In this document: positions 12,186 to 24,795 of the stretch, one piece after another
Position numbering within the stretch: the first letter of the stretch is position 1
Layout: each line of letters begins with the position of its first letter
Origin: Citrus sinensis
Lineage: Eukaryota > Streptophyta > Magnoliopsida > Sapindales > Rutaceae
Length of the DNA stretch: 64,000 bases
NCBI RefSeq assembly: GCF_022201045.2
Contig: NC_068558.1
Span: 6,973,501 to 7,037,500, forward strand
Reading direction: 5' to 3'
Position numbers and translations under genes: made by a program
Notes under the pieces: model-generated
What the model was told of the DNA's origin: nothing
The model's input: only the letters and a program-made list of their open reading frames with translations
The model's database searches: none

Positions 12186-13017
12186 TAAAAAAAAATGATG
12201 ACGAACGATACGGCGAGTATGTCTCGGACCCGGTCCGGACCAGGCTTTTGCCAATTACAATTGAATTGAACTTGATAAAGATGTTAAATTGGACCAATAG
12301 CCTCTCAAGTCTCAATTCTTTTGTGAGAATGAGATCATCTTCGATTGTGAATCTTAGTAAAAAAGCTTCATTAATGCGGTTGATAGAACTTTTGGCGCAA
12401 TTACGACCGTGATCGATGTGACCCCGCGTGGTGCTTAAAACATGGATCAATACGCTGCAAAAGAAAAATAAAAATAGTGCATGTACAGTTGGCATAATCA
12501 TTATTCGTTGTACATTAGCAAGCATCAATCAGTGTCTCGGGGGTTTTTTCGCCAAACAGCCCTGATCAACATCCATTTTCACGACGTCGTCTTGCCGTCC
12601 CGACCGTCCGATGCTCCCAATCGAATTGGTTCGATACATCGAACGGCACAAATCGATTACACAATCAAATATTAATAAATTACAGGCTGATCATTTCTTT
12701 TAGATTTAGACCACGAGCTCCACGTCTACAAGGTGTAAAATAATTGGATGTAGTTGAGTGCAAGCAACCTAACCCCATACAAACTTGCTTTGATTCAAAC
12801 CAATGGCGGCAAGGCGCGATCACGTAAAAACTTCAAAACCCAGGGGCATTTTCGGAGATCAAGCTTGACTAACGAAAGTAACCGCTTGTGGTCTGGGTTT
12901 AGTTCTAGCCAATAGGAAACTCCAATTCTTAAAAAAAAAAGAATCTCCCACCTCTGGCTTCCCCTTCCCCAATGTTACACCTGTAGAGACCTGATAGCTT
13001 TCTTTTGCCGGCCGGGG
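12186..13017. other. Intergenic stretch upstream of the PAS-Raf kinase gene
   Basis: No gene is supported. The stretch contains some GC-richer patches (12540-12660, 12780-12900) without a consistent reading frame. The last few hundred bases are probably the promoter and 5' leader of the kinase gene at 13235. Confidence 0.5.
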
Positions 13018-13026
13018 ACACGTGGC
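13018..13026 (+). promoter_or_regulatory. ABRE/G-box (ACACGTGGC) upstream of PAS-Raf kinase
   Basis: The nonamer ACACGTGGC is a strong abscisic-acid response element with a CACGTG core, bound by bZIP (ABF/AREB) factors in plants. It lies about 210 bp upstream of the kinase start codon. Arabidopsis relatives RAF10/RAF11 have been linked to ABA responses (from memory), which makes the site plausible but not proven. Confidence 0.5.
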
Positions 13027-13234
13027 AACCACTTAGAAGTTCTGACGAGTTAAAAAAACAAAAACTACGTAATAAACAGAACTAAAACTATGAGAGCACC
13101 ACCTTTGCTATTTAATTGCTATGACGATAAACGAAATTGTTAAGTATTAACAAAGGCTTAGTGGACACGGACACCCCACATCTCCGGCGAGAGACGGAGT
13201 GAGTCAGCAACCGGAGGAAACGTCGAGACTTAAG

Positions 13235-16200
13235 ATGGCGGGAGACGAGTCGGGTCCGAGTCTGTACAGAGACCTTCTGGATCGGTTTGAGGGTTTGGAA
13301 GCGGGTCATGCAAAGCTAAGAGGAGAGCTGAACGATTTATTATTGCAAGAGAAGAGAAAAAATGATGACGTGGACGAGGTGGCGACGACGTCAGATTCAG
13401 GTGCCGCATGGAGTTCGACTTTGCCGGGGTGCTTCAACGAAGTGGGTCCCTACAGAAGCGTGCTGGAGTCCATGGGACACGCGGTTCATGTATGCACTGC
13501 ATCTTCTGAGGACATCATTTATTGGTATGTGTGGATGCCGTTTCATTTATTTGTCTTATTTTTATATTTATTTATTTACTCATGTTTCCATGTTGAGTTC
13601 AATGTTAATTCTGGGTTGGGTTCCTCTTAAGAGGAAGTTTTGGAAGTCGGATTTAATTGAGGAATAGCTTTGATAGATTTGATGTGATTGGGTGATGCAA
13701 AGTGGAGTTTTGAATTAGCATTAGCGTTTTGTTTAAGAATGATGAAAGTTAAAGCTGACAATTGATAATTGAACTCTTAAGAGTAAAGATTATGTGGTTC
13801 TTTTTGACACACAAGTTCAGAAGGAATGTTAATTCGTTTAAACCTCTACAGATGCATTTTCTTAGTTATTTTTCATTTTTCATCCTGTGCCCGAGTTGAG
13901 GCTTTCCCAGTGTTGCTAAAATTAGTCTTATATATATACATGTATGCTTTTTGCCAGTTTGTGGATGAATGGAAGTGTGCTCACCGTGTTCTAATTGGAT
14001 CAATGAAGCTGCACGAGTGGTGCTTGAATATTAATTTATCTGCTTCAAGGAACTTCTGTATTTGCCCGTCAAACTGTAATACTGAATTAGCAATGGATGT
14101 TATTGCTAACCGTAGGTACATGTCATATGTCTGTCCTTCAAAAATGTAGCGATGATTTGTTTTTCAAAGTTCCATATCTGTGCACAGAAAGGAAGTGGAC
14201 TACGACATATTCTTTGTTATCAAATGAGATCTTAGAACAAGTAAAGAACATTTATTAGTATGTCTAAGCCCAACAAGATCAGTACTTCTCTACTTGATAG
14301 ACTGTTGTTTGAAGTTACAGTGTAGCGATAGGAGCGTAGAGGCCAGAAGATCTTTAACCCATTGAAAAATCATATTTACGTGCTCAGGTCAGCGCAATTG
14401 CATCTTGCTTCTTACCTCGTAGTTTTCTGATTTTGTAGCAATTACATCCTAGTTCAGGAATCAACTACTATGAACAAGAAGAAAAAGAATAGCTCTTATT
14501 CCTTACATACTTCCATGACATGCTCAGTTTCATCACATATCACTTTTAGATCAAGAATTTTTGTTTTTTTTTTCCAGGAATCATTCTGCTGAAAGTCTTT
14601 ACGGGTGGAAGGACCGTGAAGTCTTTGGGCAAAGAGTAACTGAATTTTTAATAGCTGAAGAATTCCACTCCCCTCATAAGAAAATCATGGAACGGCTGGC
14701 CTCTGGGCAATCATGGTCAGGGCAGTTTCCTTTCAAGAAGAGGTCCGGTGAAATCCTTATGGCCGTTGTGACAAAAAGTCCATTATACGAAGATGGTGAG
14801 CTTGCTGGTTTTATCACTGTTTCAAGTGATGCAGCAATATTCAATAGTATCAATCCGCAACACCCAAGACCCTACCCGAATCGTGGTAAAATGCGTGGAT
14901 TAAACTTGAAAAAGATTCAATGGCAACCACATCGGCCTCAAATTGCACAAGTGCCGAATATAGCTTCGTCCGTTACCAATCTGGTGCGTATGTACACACT
15001 TGTATTATTTTTCATCTCTCTTTTCTGGTGCTAGTTTTATTTAGCTTCTCACAGTATTATTCAATTGCATCATTGAACTAATCAGGCATCAAAGTTTCTG
15101 CTCCGGAGACATGGAGATGATATGTCCAATGCAAGCGAAAGTTCCAGGAGCAAGAAGGATGCCACAGACACTGAAGATTTTAAGTTGGAGAAATCTGGTA
15201 CAATGGTTAGTCTGACATCTCAGTCTATAATAAACAGTAGAGTAAGGTATCTAAGTAATTTCCTTTGTTTCAGGAAGAAAAATTGAATTCCAATTTCCAT
15301 AATGAGGAAAGCACAGCTGCAGGAAGGAGCTTCAGGAAGGATGAATCTGCATTTGAAATTGCTCAACCTTCAAAAATTGTACTGACTTAGTTTCATCTTA
15401 CCTTTCCTTTAGATGCCCTTACTGCCTGTTATAATGATGATTTTGAGACTTTTGAATTCCATTTGGCCAGTTAACCATGTGTTCTTAATTGTCTTAAGAA
15501 TTTATACACGTGTTTAGTCAAATTGGTTCTAGAATTACATTTGGCTGTTGATTGTATATGCCAGTTGGAATTTGAAATTTTTAAGTTTTTAAGGAATTCT
15601 GAGCTTGGTTGCACTGTAATCTACAAAAGATAGGTCACCTGAACATCTAAATTTCTTTTGGCACTGCTTAATCTTAAAATAGCGTCCTGCTCAATTTCTT
15701 TAGTTGGATTTAATGCAGACAGCAAAGGTCTTAGAGAAGCTGCACATCGGAGAAACTGGCACCTATGTCGGTGGAGATGATGGCAGTCTTCGGCAAAATG
15801 GTTTAAGGTGCAAATCATTCTGCAATGAAATAACAAATAAGCCCAATTCTTCTAGATTTCCAGACCAGCACACAAGTAGTAGTGAAGATAAGGCGAAATG
15901 CGTGGGCAAAATAAATTCTTCTTTTGCGGCTGAAAATGCAAATGCAAACATATGTGAGCATAGGCTTCCAAATGCTTCTGAAGAGATCTTCTGTGACCTG
16001 GCTTTTTCAAGAGAGTGCAATGATCGTGGTACATCAACCGGACACAGAGAATTATTGCCAGGCCATAATGTTAATGATTTGGATCCAGATGGGAAACAAT
16101 ATCCAAGTTTAGGTGAGAGCTCACGTAGTCGTGAAAGCTCATCAAGCAAAGGGGATAATGAGACAAGCTGTGCAACAGATGGTGGAATTCGCTGGGAAGA

Positions 16201-18546
16201 TCTCCAATTGGGTGAGGAGATTGGCCTAGGTAAACTTTATTTGTACATTTGCATATATCCCTGCAATAAAGTTAATGGTTCGAGTCCCTCCATTATGTTT
16301 TGAAGTTAGGTTGTTGTTTTTATCATATTTGTAATTATTAAGCATCATTGTTTTTTGAAGAGGAAAAAGAATGTACTATTAATAAATGGAATTTCCTTTT
16401 CAAGGCATTACATTCTTATTCACATGATTAAATGCACAAACTAAAAGTAGGTCGTGTATATGTTTAAGTTTTAACAATTTTTAATTTTCCTCATGCATTG
16501 ACCCCTTTGAGGTAAATTCCAAGCAGTGTTGCTGTCCACATCATCCATCCACCATAAGCTGTTTCTTTATAAAACAAATTCCGCTTTACACGTAACTATT
16601 GGGGTTGCCTATAATTTCACTGATCTAGCCTGCTGTAAATATTAAAAACATCCTTGTGGAAGAGGTCTCTGCTCTAATTTGTCGGTATGGAGTGTAAAGA
16701 AGTTTTTGGCTTGTTATAGTTATTAAGTGTATTTGTTCTTGCCTTGCAGGTTCATATGCTGTTGTTTACCACGGAATTTGGAATGGATCAGTATGGTCAA
16801 TAATTCACAAGTTCGGATTTGTTAATATGAGCAAGTGGAGAATCAATATTTTTAGTTTGACTTTAAGAATTGTTTGTTTCACTAGGATGTTGCTGTTAAG
16901 GTTTACTTTGGGAGTGAATACATTGAGGGCACCTTAAAAAACTACCAAAAAGAGGTACTTTTGCAACTTTTGAGTACTGTATATTAATTCCAGAAAAGAG
17001 ATAACTGATCCCAAATGTTGTTTTTCATATTATACAGATTGATATAATAAAAAAACTGAGACATCCAAATGTATTGTTGTTCATGGGAGCAGTGGCTTCA
17101 CAGGAGCGACTTGGAATTGTCACAGAGTTCTTACCCAGGTAATGAACAGTTTTATTTCATTTTGGGGATGATTGATTAGTATTACTTAGTGTTGGTAAAG
17201 GTTGTGATGCATTTTATACACCCTTAATTGCAATATGCTTATCACCAGATTTTCTCTATCGCTTCTCTTATTGTGAGTGGGTTATTTGTCACTGACGTTG
17301 AATTTCTCGCATTTTCAGGGGAAGCCTTTTCAAAACACTTCACAAAAACTACCAGGCATTAGACATTAAGCGGCGTTTGAGAATGGCCCTAGACGTTGTA
17401 TGTTCTTTCTCTCTTTTTTGTGACTTTATGTGTTCTTCTAGAGACTCAAGGGTAAGACGGTTGGATTTCATTAGCTGTCAAACAAACTGTCATACAAATC
17501 CTTCCACTGCAGGCAAGAGGGATGAACTATTTGCATCATAGAAATCCACCAATAGTACACAGGGACCTAAAATCATCTAATTTGCTTGTTGACAAAAACT
17601 GGACTGTCAAGGTAATGAGCACTGTTTAATGCTTTCCAATAATGAAGCAAGTGGATGGTCAAGATCTTCATTCAGTTAATTTTATTTTTTTTTTCCCCTA
17701 AGGTTGGAGACTTTGGTCTGTCAAGTTTGAAGAATGCAACCTACTTGACTGCAAAATCTGGGAGAGGAACGGTAATGATGTTTTCTTGTTTTTTCTTCAT
17801 TTTCTTCGCTAAATGCCCTTTTTTTTCCGATGAAGGTGTTAATGCTACTAGTTTCCCCTCTGTTTTGAATTTTGTTGCACCAACAGCCTCAGTGGATGGC
17901 CCCTGAAGTCCTAAGAAGTGAACCTTCAAATGAGAAGTAAGTCCTAATCTGATATTCAAGTTACGTACAAGTATTTTAGCTATTAAAAGTTTGTTGTCTC
18001 TTATGGACTGGTTTATGCAAAATGAAGAGCTTTACACTAATTGATGCCATTCCCTATTGTTTAATAGGTCTGATGTGTTCAGTTTTGGAGTCATCTTATG
18101 GGAACTGGTGACTGCCTCCATCCCATGGAACAACCTAAATTCGATGCAGGTCATTTTCTTTCCAAATGCACATTACATCTTGTGCACCTTCTCGCATGCA
18201 CATTCTAGTTCCAGCATCGTAAAAACCATTGCCTTCCATTTGTAAAGGTAGTTGGAGTTGTTGGCTTCATGGATCGAAGATTGGAGCTACCAGAAGGCCT
18301 TGATCCCCGTCTAGAATCCATTATCCACGACTGCTGGCAAAGGTATTTTCATACTTCATACTCGAGTAACATCCATTGCATCATCTTAATCAACAATAGG
18401 CATGGCGATGCAAACTAAACATTCATATCATTGACACAAGCAGTGACCCGGATCAGCGTCCATCATTTCAAGTCATAATCCAAAGAATGTCAGGCCTACT
18501 CCGCAGAGATGGTGCAGCAACAGTTGAAAAGAACTCAGAGTGTTAA
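13235..18546 (+). CDS. PAS-domain Raf-like MAPKKK (RAF10/RAF11-type), 15 exons, 744 aa
   Basis: Protein kinase of the plant PAS-Raf group, soluble, presumed to act high in a signalling cascade. Exons: 13235-13524, 14578-14983, 15086-15205, 15274-15378, 15704-16229, 16750-16790, 16886-16954, 17038-17138, 17319-17397, 17513-17611, 17703-17771, 17887-17936, 18068-18149, 18248-18342, 18444-18546. PAS domain about residues 73-185 ([20 protein letters not shown]). A low-complexity Ser/Lys linker follows, then a kinase domain from about 470: glycine loop [16 protein letters not shown] lysine 501, HRDLKSSN with Asp597, GDFGLSSLK with Asp615, APE at 640-642. All catalytic residues are present, so it should be active. 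The ATG at 13235 was chosen because the upstream in-frame codon at 13199 is GTG. Subgroup assignment is inference from the PAS plus Raf layout. Confidence 0.95.
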
Positions 18547-21500
18547 TATTGCAATGTGGATTAGGCAAAATATGTACGGTCCCTTACACTAGTCAACAAT
18601 AGATTAAATGAGTTCAATTTGCAACTCGTGTAGTTGATTAGTTTGTCAACATTATTAAAAAGCGTAGTATGAATTTGTAGTACATGTAGATGTGATATAA
18701 TCCGATGTCGAAAGTCCTAGTCGATACAAACTTCCCATGTCAAGCAATGGCATTTGTTACAAAGAGATGGATTAAGATTTAACCGTCGGTATGAGTTGTA
18801 CAAATGGAGCTGCAAGTTTTCGCGACTGCAGCAAGAGTAACAATTAGCAGTTGTATATACAAGTCAAGGCGTCTCTCCACAATGCAACAATGTATTCTGC
18901 AGCGCCTAGTTTTCGGTAAAATGTTTCGGGCCCATGATTCTTCAAGTTCCCATTTTTGACCTTCAATCTATGACAAATTATTTGACACACCGATAATTTC
19001 GTTACACCTCCAGAATTTTTGGTTTCTAATACCTCAGAGTTCTAGGGTAGTTGGGGGTTGTTGAAGTCATTCGCAATTTATCATAATCACGACATTGACA
19101 TTTATTATGCCACACCTTGGGCCTCACTTCCTATATTTTCCCACCATTTGCAGAAAATAGAGAAATCCCGAATATAAAAAGCTACCATAAAGTGGGAAGT
19201 TGGAAGACCTTTAGGCTAATTTTGTAAACAAAATCCACCCAATTTCCACAACCAGAAGAATTGAAGAAACTAAGAGAAGAACCCCGAAGATTTTACCCAT
19301 CATTGATTTGAATAAATAAGCATAAGAGAGCTGTGATCTCTTATAATACAGGTCTGGGCTATCTTTAGTCTTACATTTTAGTTCTCAGTGGCCAATGAGC
19401 TTCCAAGCCTTTGGAATATATTCTCGCATCCTGTCGTTTTGTCTTTGTTGGCAGATTGATTTAGTCAAAGTTACCAGGGACCGTAGCTCCAGAACTAGAA
19501 CTGTGATGTTGAGTCTTTTCATATCTATACAGGCTATCGGAGGCACAACGTCTTGGACAAGCGATCTGACACATGACATGATTATCAAAACACTAACGAG
19601 CCCGCATTGGATTTAGAGGATATTTGGGACGGCTTTAGATTTGTTAAAAGGTTTTTAATAAATATTTTTAAAAATTGATCGTTTAAAATTTTAATTATCA
19701 AATAATCTATTTTGTGCTAACTTCTGAAAGCATATCAAAATAGCTTGACTAGCGTCTAAAAATTTAATTTTTTAAAAATCTGATTTTATGATATTTCATC
19801 CTTAAATTGTCCTTACTTTAATTATGTATTTTCAAAATTATCCTAAAATTGAAACAATATAATTAATTATTATTATTACTAATAATTGTCAACGAATGCA
19901 TCCTATGATTTGGTGCAATGGTTATGGAGGTTGGATTAGATTGATTCATTTGTAATTCATCCAAGCATAATTATCCAAAAGAGTTCATGTGATCATTTTA
20001 AAAAATAAAATGTTTTCTATAATCATTTCGCCAAATCATTGGATATCAGTGCTATTAAGTGGTCGTTAATGGCGGTCGTGAACTTAAGTAGTGCATTCGT
20101 TGCCACAAACCTCCGATGCCGGAGAAATTTTGACCGTTGGGTAGTGCCTAATTAATCAATTTTCAGTATATATTTTTGAATGCCAGTGATGGCACCGATG
20201 CCGAAAAACGGAACCTCTAATATCTTTTTGATTATTTTATATAAATATTTGTTTATAAGATTAGTTTATTTATGGAAATATAAACTGATATCAATTTTGA
20301 TAAGTAATTAATAAATACATTTAAAATTTTAATTAAAAGTAAAGTTTCTATATCCTATTATAATATAATAAAATTTGTGCATTTTGGCCATCGTATGTAA
20401 ATATTCTAGTCTTAGTATTGATTTAGCAAATACAATTAACAAATTATTTTAGAAGTAATTGTATCATAATCTAAATTTACCAAACATGTTTTAAAATATT
20501 TCCAAAGCTGATTATTTCAAAATATAATGTAAAAGTGATTGCTTGAGAATCAAATGCAATTCCAAACAAACCCTTAGTTTCATATATTTTAAAGAAAATA
20601 TATTTTTACAATATATGGAGGACTCAAATCCCTACCTCGGTATAAAAAGTGAAAGGAAAAATGTGATCATTATTCAACCATGCAGGCATATTTTGTTTTG
20701 GTTTTTCCTTTTATTTGTTTTACAGTCACAAATTTGTTATAATAATACACTTTAAAAAACTCGATCTTAGTAATAGTAGTACTACTCAACATGCGCAGCC
20801 ACTAAAGGCCCGTTTGGGACCGCTGCTCTACAGCTTAATATGTGTTTGGGGCACCACAATTTAGCAGTACCCAAAAAAAGCCTAAGTTTTGTTAATTATT
20901 ATCAAGTTTTATGCCTTGCGAATTCCTCTACGTACGTTGTGCTTGTTCACTCAGTCTTAACAATCGCAACGAAAGCTACTCGGCCTTGGATAGAGCTGAT
21001 GCACTCACATCTCACATGTGCGATAGCGGCAGTACCTTCATAGTGTGTTATGAGAGCTTAATACGTTAATTATGAAATTACTGAGTCATTGAATGATAAA
21101 ATGTGAGTGAAGTAATCGTCACTTGAACATTAATAAGAATTTCGATAATGTTTCGTAAGATTTAATATAAATTAATTTAAATAATAATTTGATTGTAAAT
21201 ACAAAAAAAAAAAAAAAAACAATCGCTGACAAATTTTGACCCATGAGCTTTGTCAAATTTGCACAAAACAAAACGAAAATGAATCACAGTCAGTTGCCCA
21301 GCAGCATGTCTTTTCTTCTCTCTGCATTAGAAGAACATGCTGTCGTTGACTGGGGTCAACCCAAACACGCACCACAAAATAGACAAACTGCTCTTGACAC
21401 TTTGAACCGCCAACTCGTGCTCCTCGCGAAGTTTTTCGTTGCCACGCGTTGTTATCACATGGCTAACTATAGTTTCACCCGCACAGCCCCGGCCCGATGC

Positions 21501-22667
21501 TGACAAAACCAAAAGCGAAAAGGGATCCGGAAAGTGGACTTCTTTTCTTATCTTTAAGAAACTATTGGTGTTGTCGTGCAACACGTCGGCACGTGGTTTA
21601 ACTTTGGGTTAATTTCAAATGATTCCTTAAAATAGTTCTCATTATTTTCAACAACAAAAAAAACCTCCCCTTTATTTTGTTAAAGGTACCAACAACAAAA
21701 ATTACCAATCCACTTATATTTTTTTATTTTTTAAATATAAATAAAATAATTTGAAATTTAAAAATAAGGAGAATAATTTAAAGATATAAAAATATATATA
21801 TATATAATTTACACTTAAATTTTTGTAGAAACTTTTCAATTTTTTGGTATATTCAACAAGGCTCGCGTGCACTTTTTGTTATTTACCTACCGTCTCGTGC
21901 AGAGAATTCAAAACACCGACGTTCCTTTTGTGTCGAAAGTTTGACCATGGTGATTCTCACATTCAGTCGACCTACTACCATATTTAAATCACACGATGGG
22001 TTTTCTTCCGAACAAAAATTGCGCTGCTAGGACCAAATAATAAAATATATAACAATGCATTGCATGATGGGTGGTTCCTGGCCGCAGGGCAGTTTCGCTC
22101 TTTAGGAGGACTTTCACTGAATATTTTAGTTACGCCTTTTGACAATTTTGAGGTATTTATGTATTAATTTATTACAAAGTTATTAATTTAAGGTGAATTT
22201 CTTTTTTGCTTTTTAAGATGTAAAATTATTAATTAATTTTAATATTCTAAATTTACTATTATATATTTCTCCATAGATAATAGAATGAATCCATTTAGTC
22301 TTTTTTTTTTCTTGTGACATGTATGATCTTAAATAAATTTTTATCAATTCTTATTTTGGAAAACTTCTTGCTACATAAACAAATTATTAAAAATTACAAC
22401 CGATGAACAAGTACACAATTATTATAGAAAATTAAAAACAACAACTTATGAACACAATATTATTTGTTTTGAAAAAATAAGAGAGATGAATAACAAAAAA
22501 TAAGTAGAGAATAAAAAGAATAGAATGTGAAATTTTGAGATAAAATCAACAATTTGACCTTAATGGTTTGTGGGGTGGGGGGGGGGGGGGGGATCACAAT
22601 TTGACTTCAACAGTTTCAAGGCATTCAACGGTGATCAATAACCATGAAAAAGAAAGAAAAAATTAAA
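18547..22667. other. Gene-free intergenic DNA
   Basis: No coding region is supported. The kinase 3' UTR occupies the first few hundred bases. A possible non-autonomous DNA element lies at about 19611-20577: its left edge (GGATATTTGGGACGGC) roughly mirrors its right edge (CCAAACAAACCC), but duplications are not clear. A GC-richer island at 21240-21580 carries short overlapping frames on both strands with no recognisable product. A run of G occurs at 22573-22592. Confidence 0.5.
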
Positions 22668-23135
22668 GGGAAATTATCCACTGTCCATCTATTTTTTCTA
22701 ACTTTTTTAAAAATACACAATTTTTTTTTTTTTACTGAAATCCACCTGAAATTACATTTCTTTTCACTCGTCCACTTACATTTAGAAACCGTTAAGAAAA
22801 TTAACGGAATATTGTATAAATGACTTTTTAATAGTCAAATGTAAAAGATAAATTATTTATCGACCACATTTTTTTTCATATTTTTTTTAAAAATACACAA
22901 TTCTTAATTTTTTTTACTGAACTCTACTTTAAGTTATATTGTTTTGCACTTGTCCACCACTGTGTTGTTTTGAAATGACTATTTTTACCCTTATGATGTC
23001 AACAAAGTTATAATTGTGTTATAGCGAGAGTTGACCAATGAAAAAAATATTAAATTCAGGTGGAGCGTTGCAAAAAAAAAAATTATTTATTTTTGAAAAG
23101 CGGTGAAAAAATAAGTGGTCGGTGGATAATTTTTC
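22668..23135. mobile_element. Mutator-like MITE, family A, copy 3
   Basis: Starts GGGAAATTATCC and ends GGTGGATAATTTTTC. The flanks AAAATTAAA (22659-22667) and AAAACTAAA (23136-23144) match at 8 of 9 positions, as for a slightly decayed Mutator-type duplication. It carries the family motifs CACCTGAAATT, TGTCCACCACTGTGTTG and GTGGTCGGTGG, in opposite orientation to the copy at 10668. No coding capacity. Confidence 0.82.
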
Positions 23136-23298
23136 AAAACTAAATAACATACGTAGGTTATTTTTGTAGAGATCTTAAAGAAATATATAACATTTTAAAA
23201 TACAATTAACTCTAACGGTATAGTGAGGTTTCATAGAGATTAAGACTAGCAATAATTATAAAGAGATTTTGTAACGATGTTGGGAGTTTATTTAGAAA

Positions 23299-24058
23299 GG
23301 GAAATTATCAGCTATATACCCTTAAATAACACTCGTATCAAACGTGTGTGAACACTTTTCAAATGTATCACTCGTATACCCTAAGTTGACAAAACACTTC
23401 TGGCGTCCACCATTCCATTAACTTCCGTTAGAAAGTTAACAGAATTGTAGCAAATTGACTATTTTACCCTTGAAACTCAAAATGAGGTAAAAATATAAAT
23501 TACCCCAAAAATTAACGTAAATTTTCAGTACACATTTTTTTTGTTATTACCAATATATTTGTTTGATTAAAAAAATGAATTATTAATGGTATGTATTATT
23601 AATAATTATCCATAAAAAATTATTAACAACATATTATTTACAATTATACATATTATACCATAAAAATTTTCAGTTGGACCTTGGAGGAGTAGATCTTCAA
23701 AAATTTAGGTTAAATTTTGGAGGAGTAGATTCAGTTGTAAAATAGTTTTTTTTAGTAATTATTAACAATTATCCGATAAATGAGATGACATGTCATTTTT
23801 ATCAATATATATCATATGACATGTCATTTTTTACTAGGTAAATTAGATGAAATGACATGTCATTTTTTTTATCAAAGTTTCGTCGGCCTTAAAAGACTAA
23901 ATTACCCTTATGATGTCAGCGCTTGTAAACGAAAGTTAACGGAATGGTGGACGGCAGAAGTGTTTTGTCAACTTAGGGAATACGAGTGATACACTTGAAA
24001 AGTATTCACACACGTTCGATACGGGTGTCATTTAAATGTATATGACTGATAATTTCTC
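23299..24058. mobile_element. Mutator-like MITE, family B, copy 1
   Basis: A 760-bp unit with inverted ends of about 140 bp. It opens GGGAAATTATCAGC and closes CTGATAATTTCTC, and contains GTTGACAAAACACTTC with its complement GAAGTGTTTTGTCAAC. The exact 9-bp duplication ATTTAGAAA flanks it at 23290-23298 and 24059-24067. The centre is AT-rich with no open frame. Confidence 0.9.
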
Positions 24059-24082
24059 ATTTAGAAATAATAATAAATTATA

Positions 24083-24795
24083 GGGAAATTATCAACCATA
24101 TACCCTTAAATGACACCCGTATCAAACGTGCTACAATACTTTTCAAATATATCACTCGTATACCATAAGTTGACAAAACACTTCTACCGTCCACCAATCC
24201 GTTAACTTCTGTTAGAAAGTTAACAGAATTGTAGCAAATTGACTATTTCGTCGTTGAAATTAAAAATGAGGTAAAAATATAAATTTACCCTAAAAATTAA
24301 CGTAAATTTTCAATACACAATTTTTTTATTTTGTTATTAACAATACATTTTTTATTAAAAAATATGAATTATTAATGGTATATATTATTAACAATTATCC
24401 GTAAAAAATATACATATTATACCATAAAAAATTATTAAAATATTATTTACAATTATACATATTATACCATAAAAAATTTCAGTTGGAAGTTGGAGGAGTA
24501 GATTCGGATATAAAGTAGTTTTTTTTAGTAATTATTAACAATTATCCGATAAATGGGACGACATGTCATTTTTATCAATATATATCACTTGACATATCAT
24601 TTTTTACTAAGTAAATGGGATGACATGTCGTTTTTTTTTTAAATACTATATTACCCTTATGATGTCAGCGCTTGCAAACGGTAGTTAACGGCAGAAGTGT
24701 TTTGTCAACTTAGGGTATACGAGTGACATGCTTGAAAAGTATTCTAACACGTTTGATACCGGTATCATTTAAGGGTATATAACTAATAATTTTCT
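24083..24795. mobile_element. Mutator-like MITE, family B, copy 2
   Basis: Closely related to the copy at 23299 throughout, starting GGGAAATTATCAACC. The exact 9-bp duplication TAAATTATA flanks it (24074-24082 and 24796-24804). It begins only 25 bp after the previous element, in the same orientation. Its own target duplication shows that it inserted independently and did not arise by tandem duplication. Confidence 0.9.

Noticed and set aside
12112..12528. 138-codon minus-strand frame
   Set aside because: It overlaps the degenerate MITE and oligo-A tracts; the C-terminus is poly-Phe-like and there is no family resemblance or splice context.
13199..13234. Upstream in-frame extension of the PAS-Raf kinase (SQQPEETSRLK)
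   Set aside because: It starts with GTG, not ATG. The ATG at 13235 begins the conserved-looking MAGDESG start.
15763..16149. 128-codon minus-strand frame
   Set aside because: It is antisense to exon 5 of the PAS-Raf kinase and is only its shadow.
21243..21584. Overlapping 85-86-codon frames on both strands
   Set aside because: They lie in a GC-richer island with no recognisable domain, and frames on both strands are expected by chance there.
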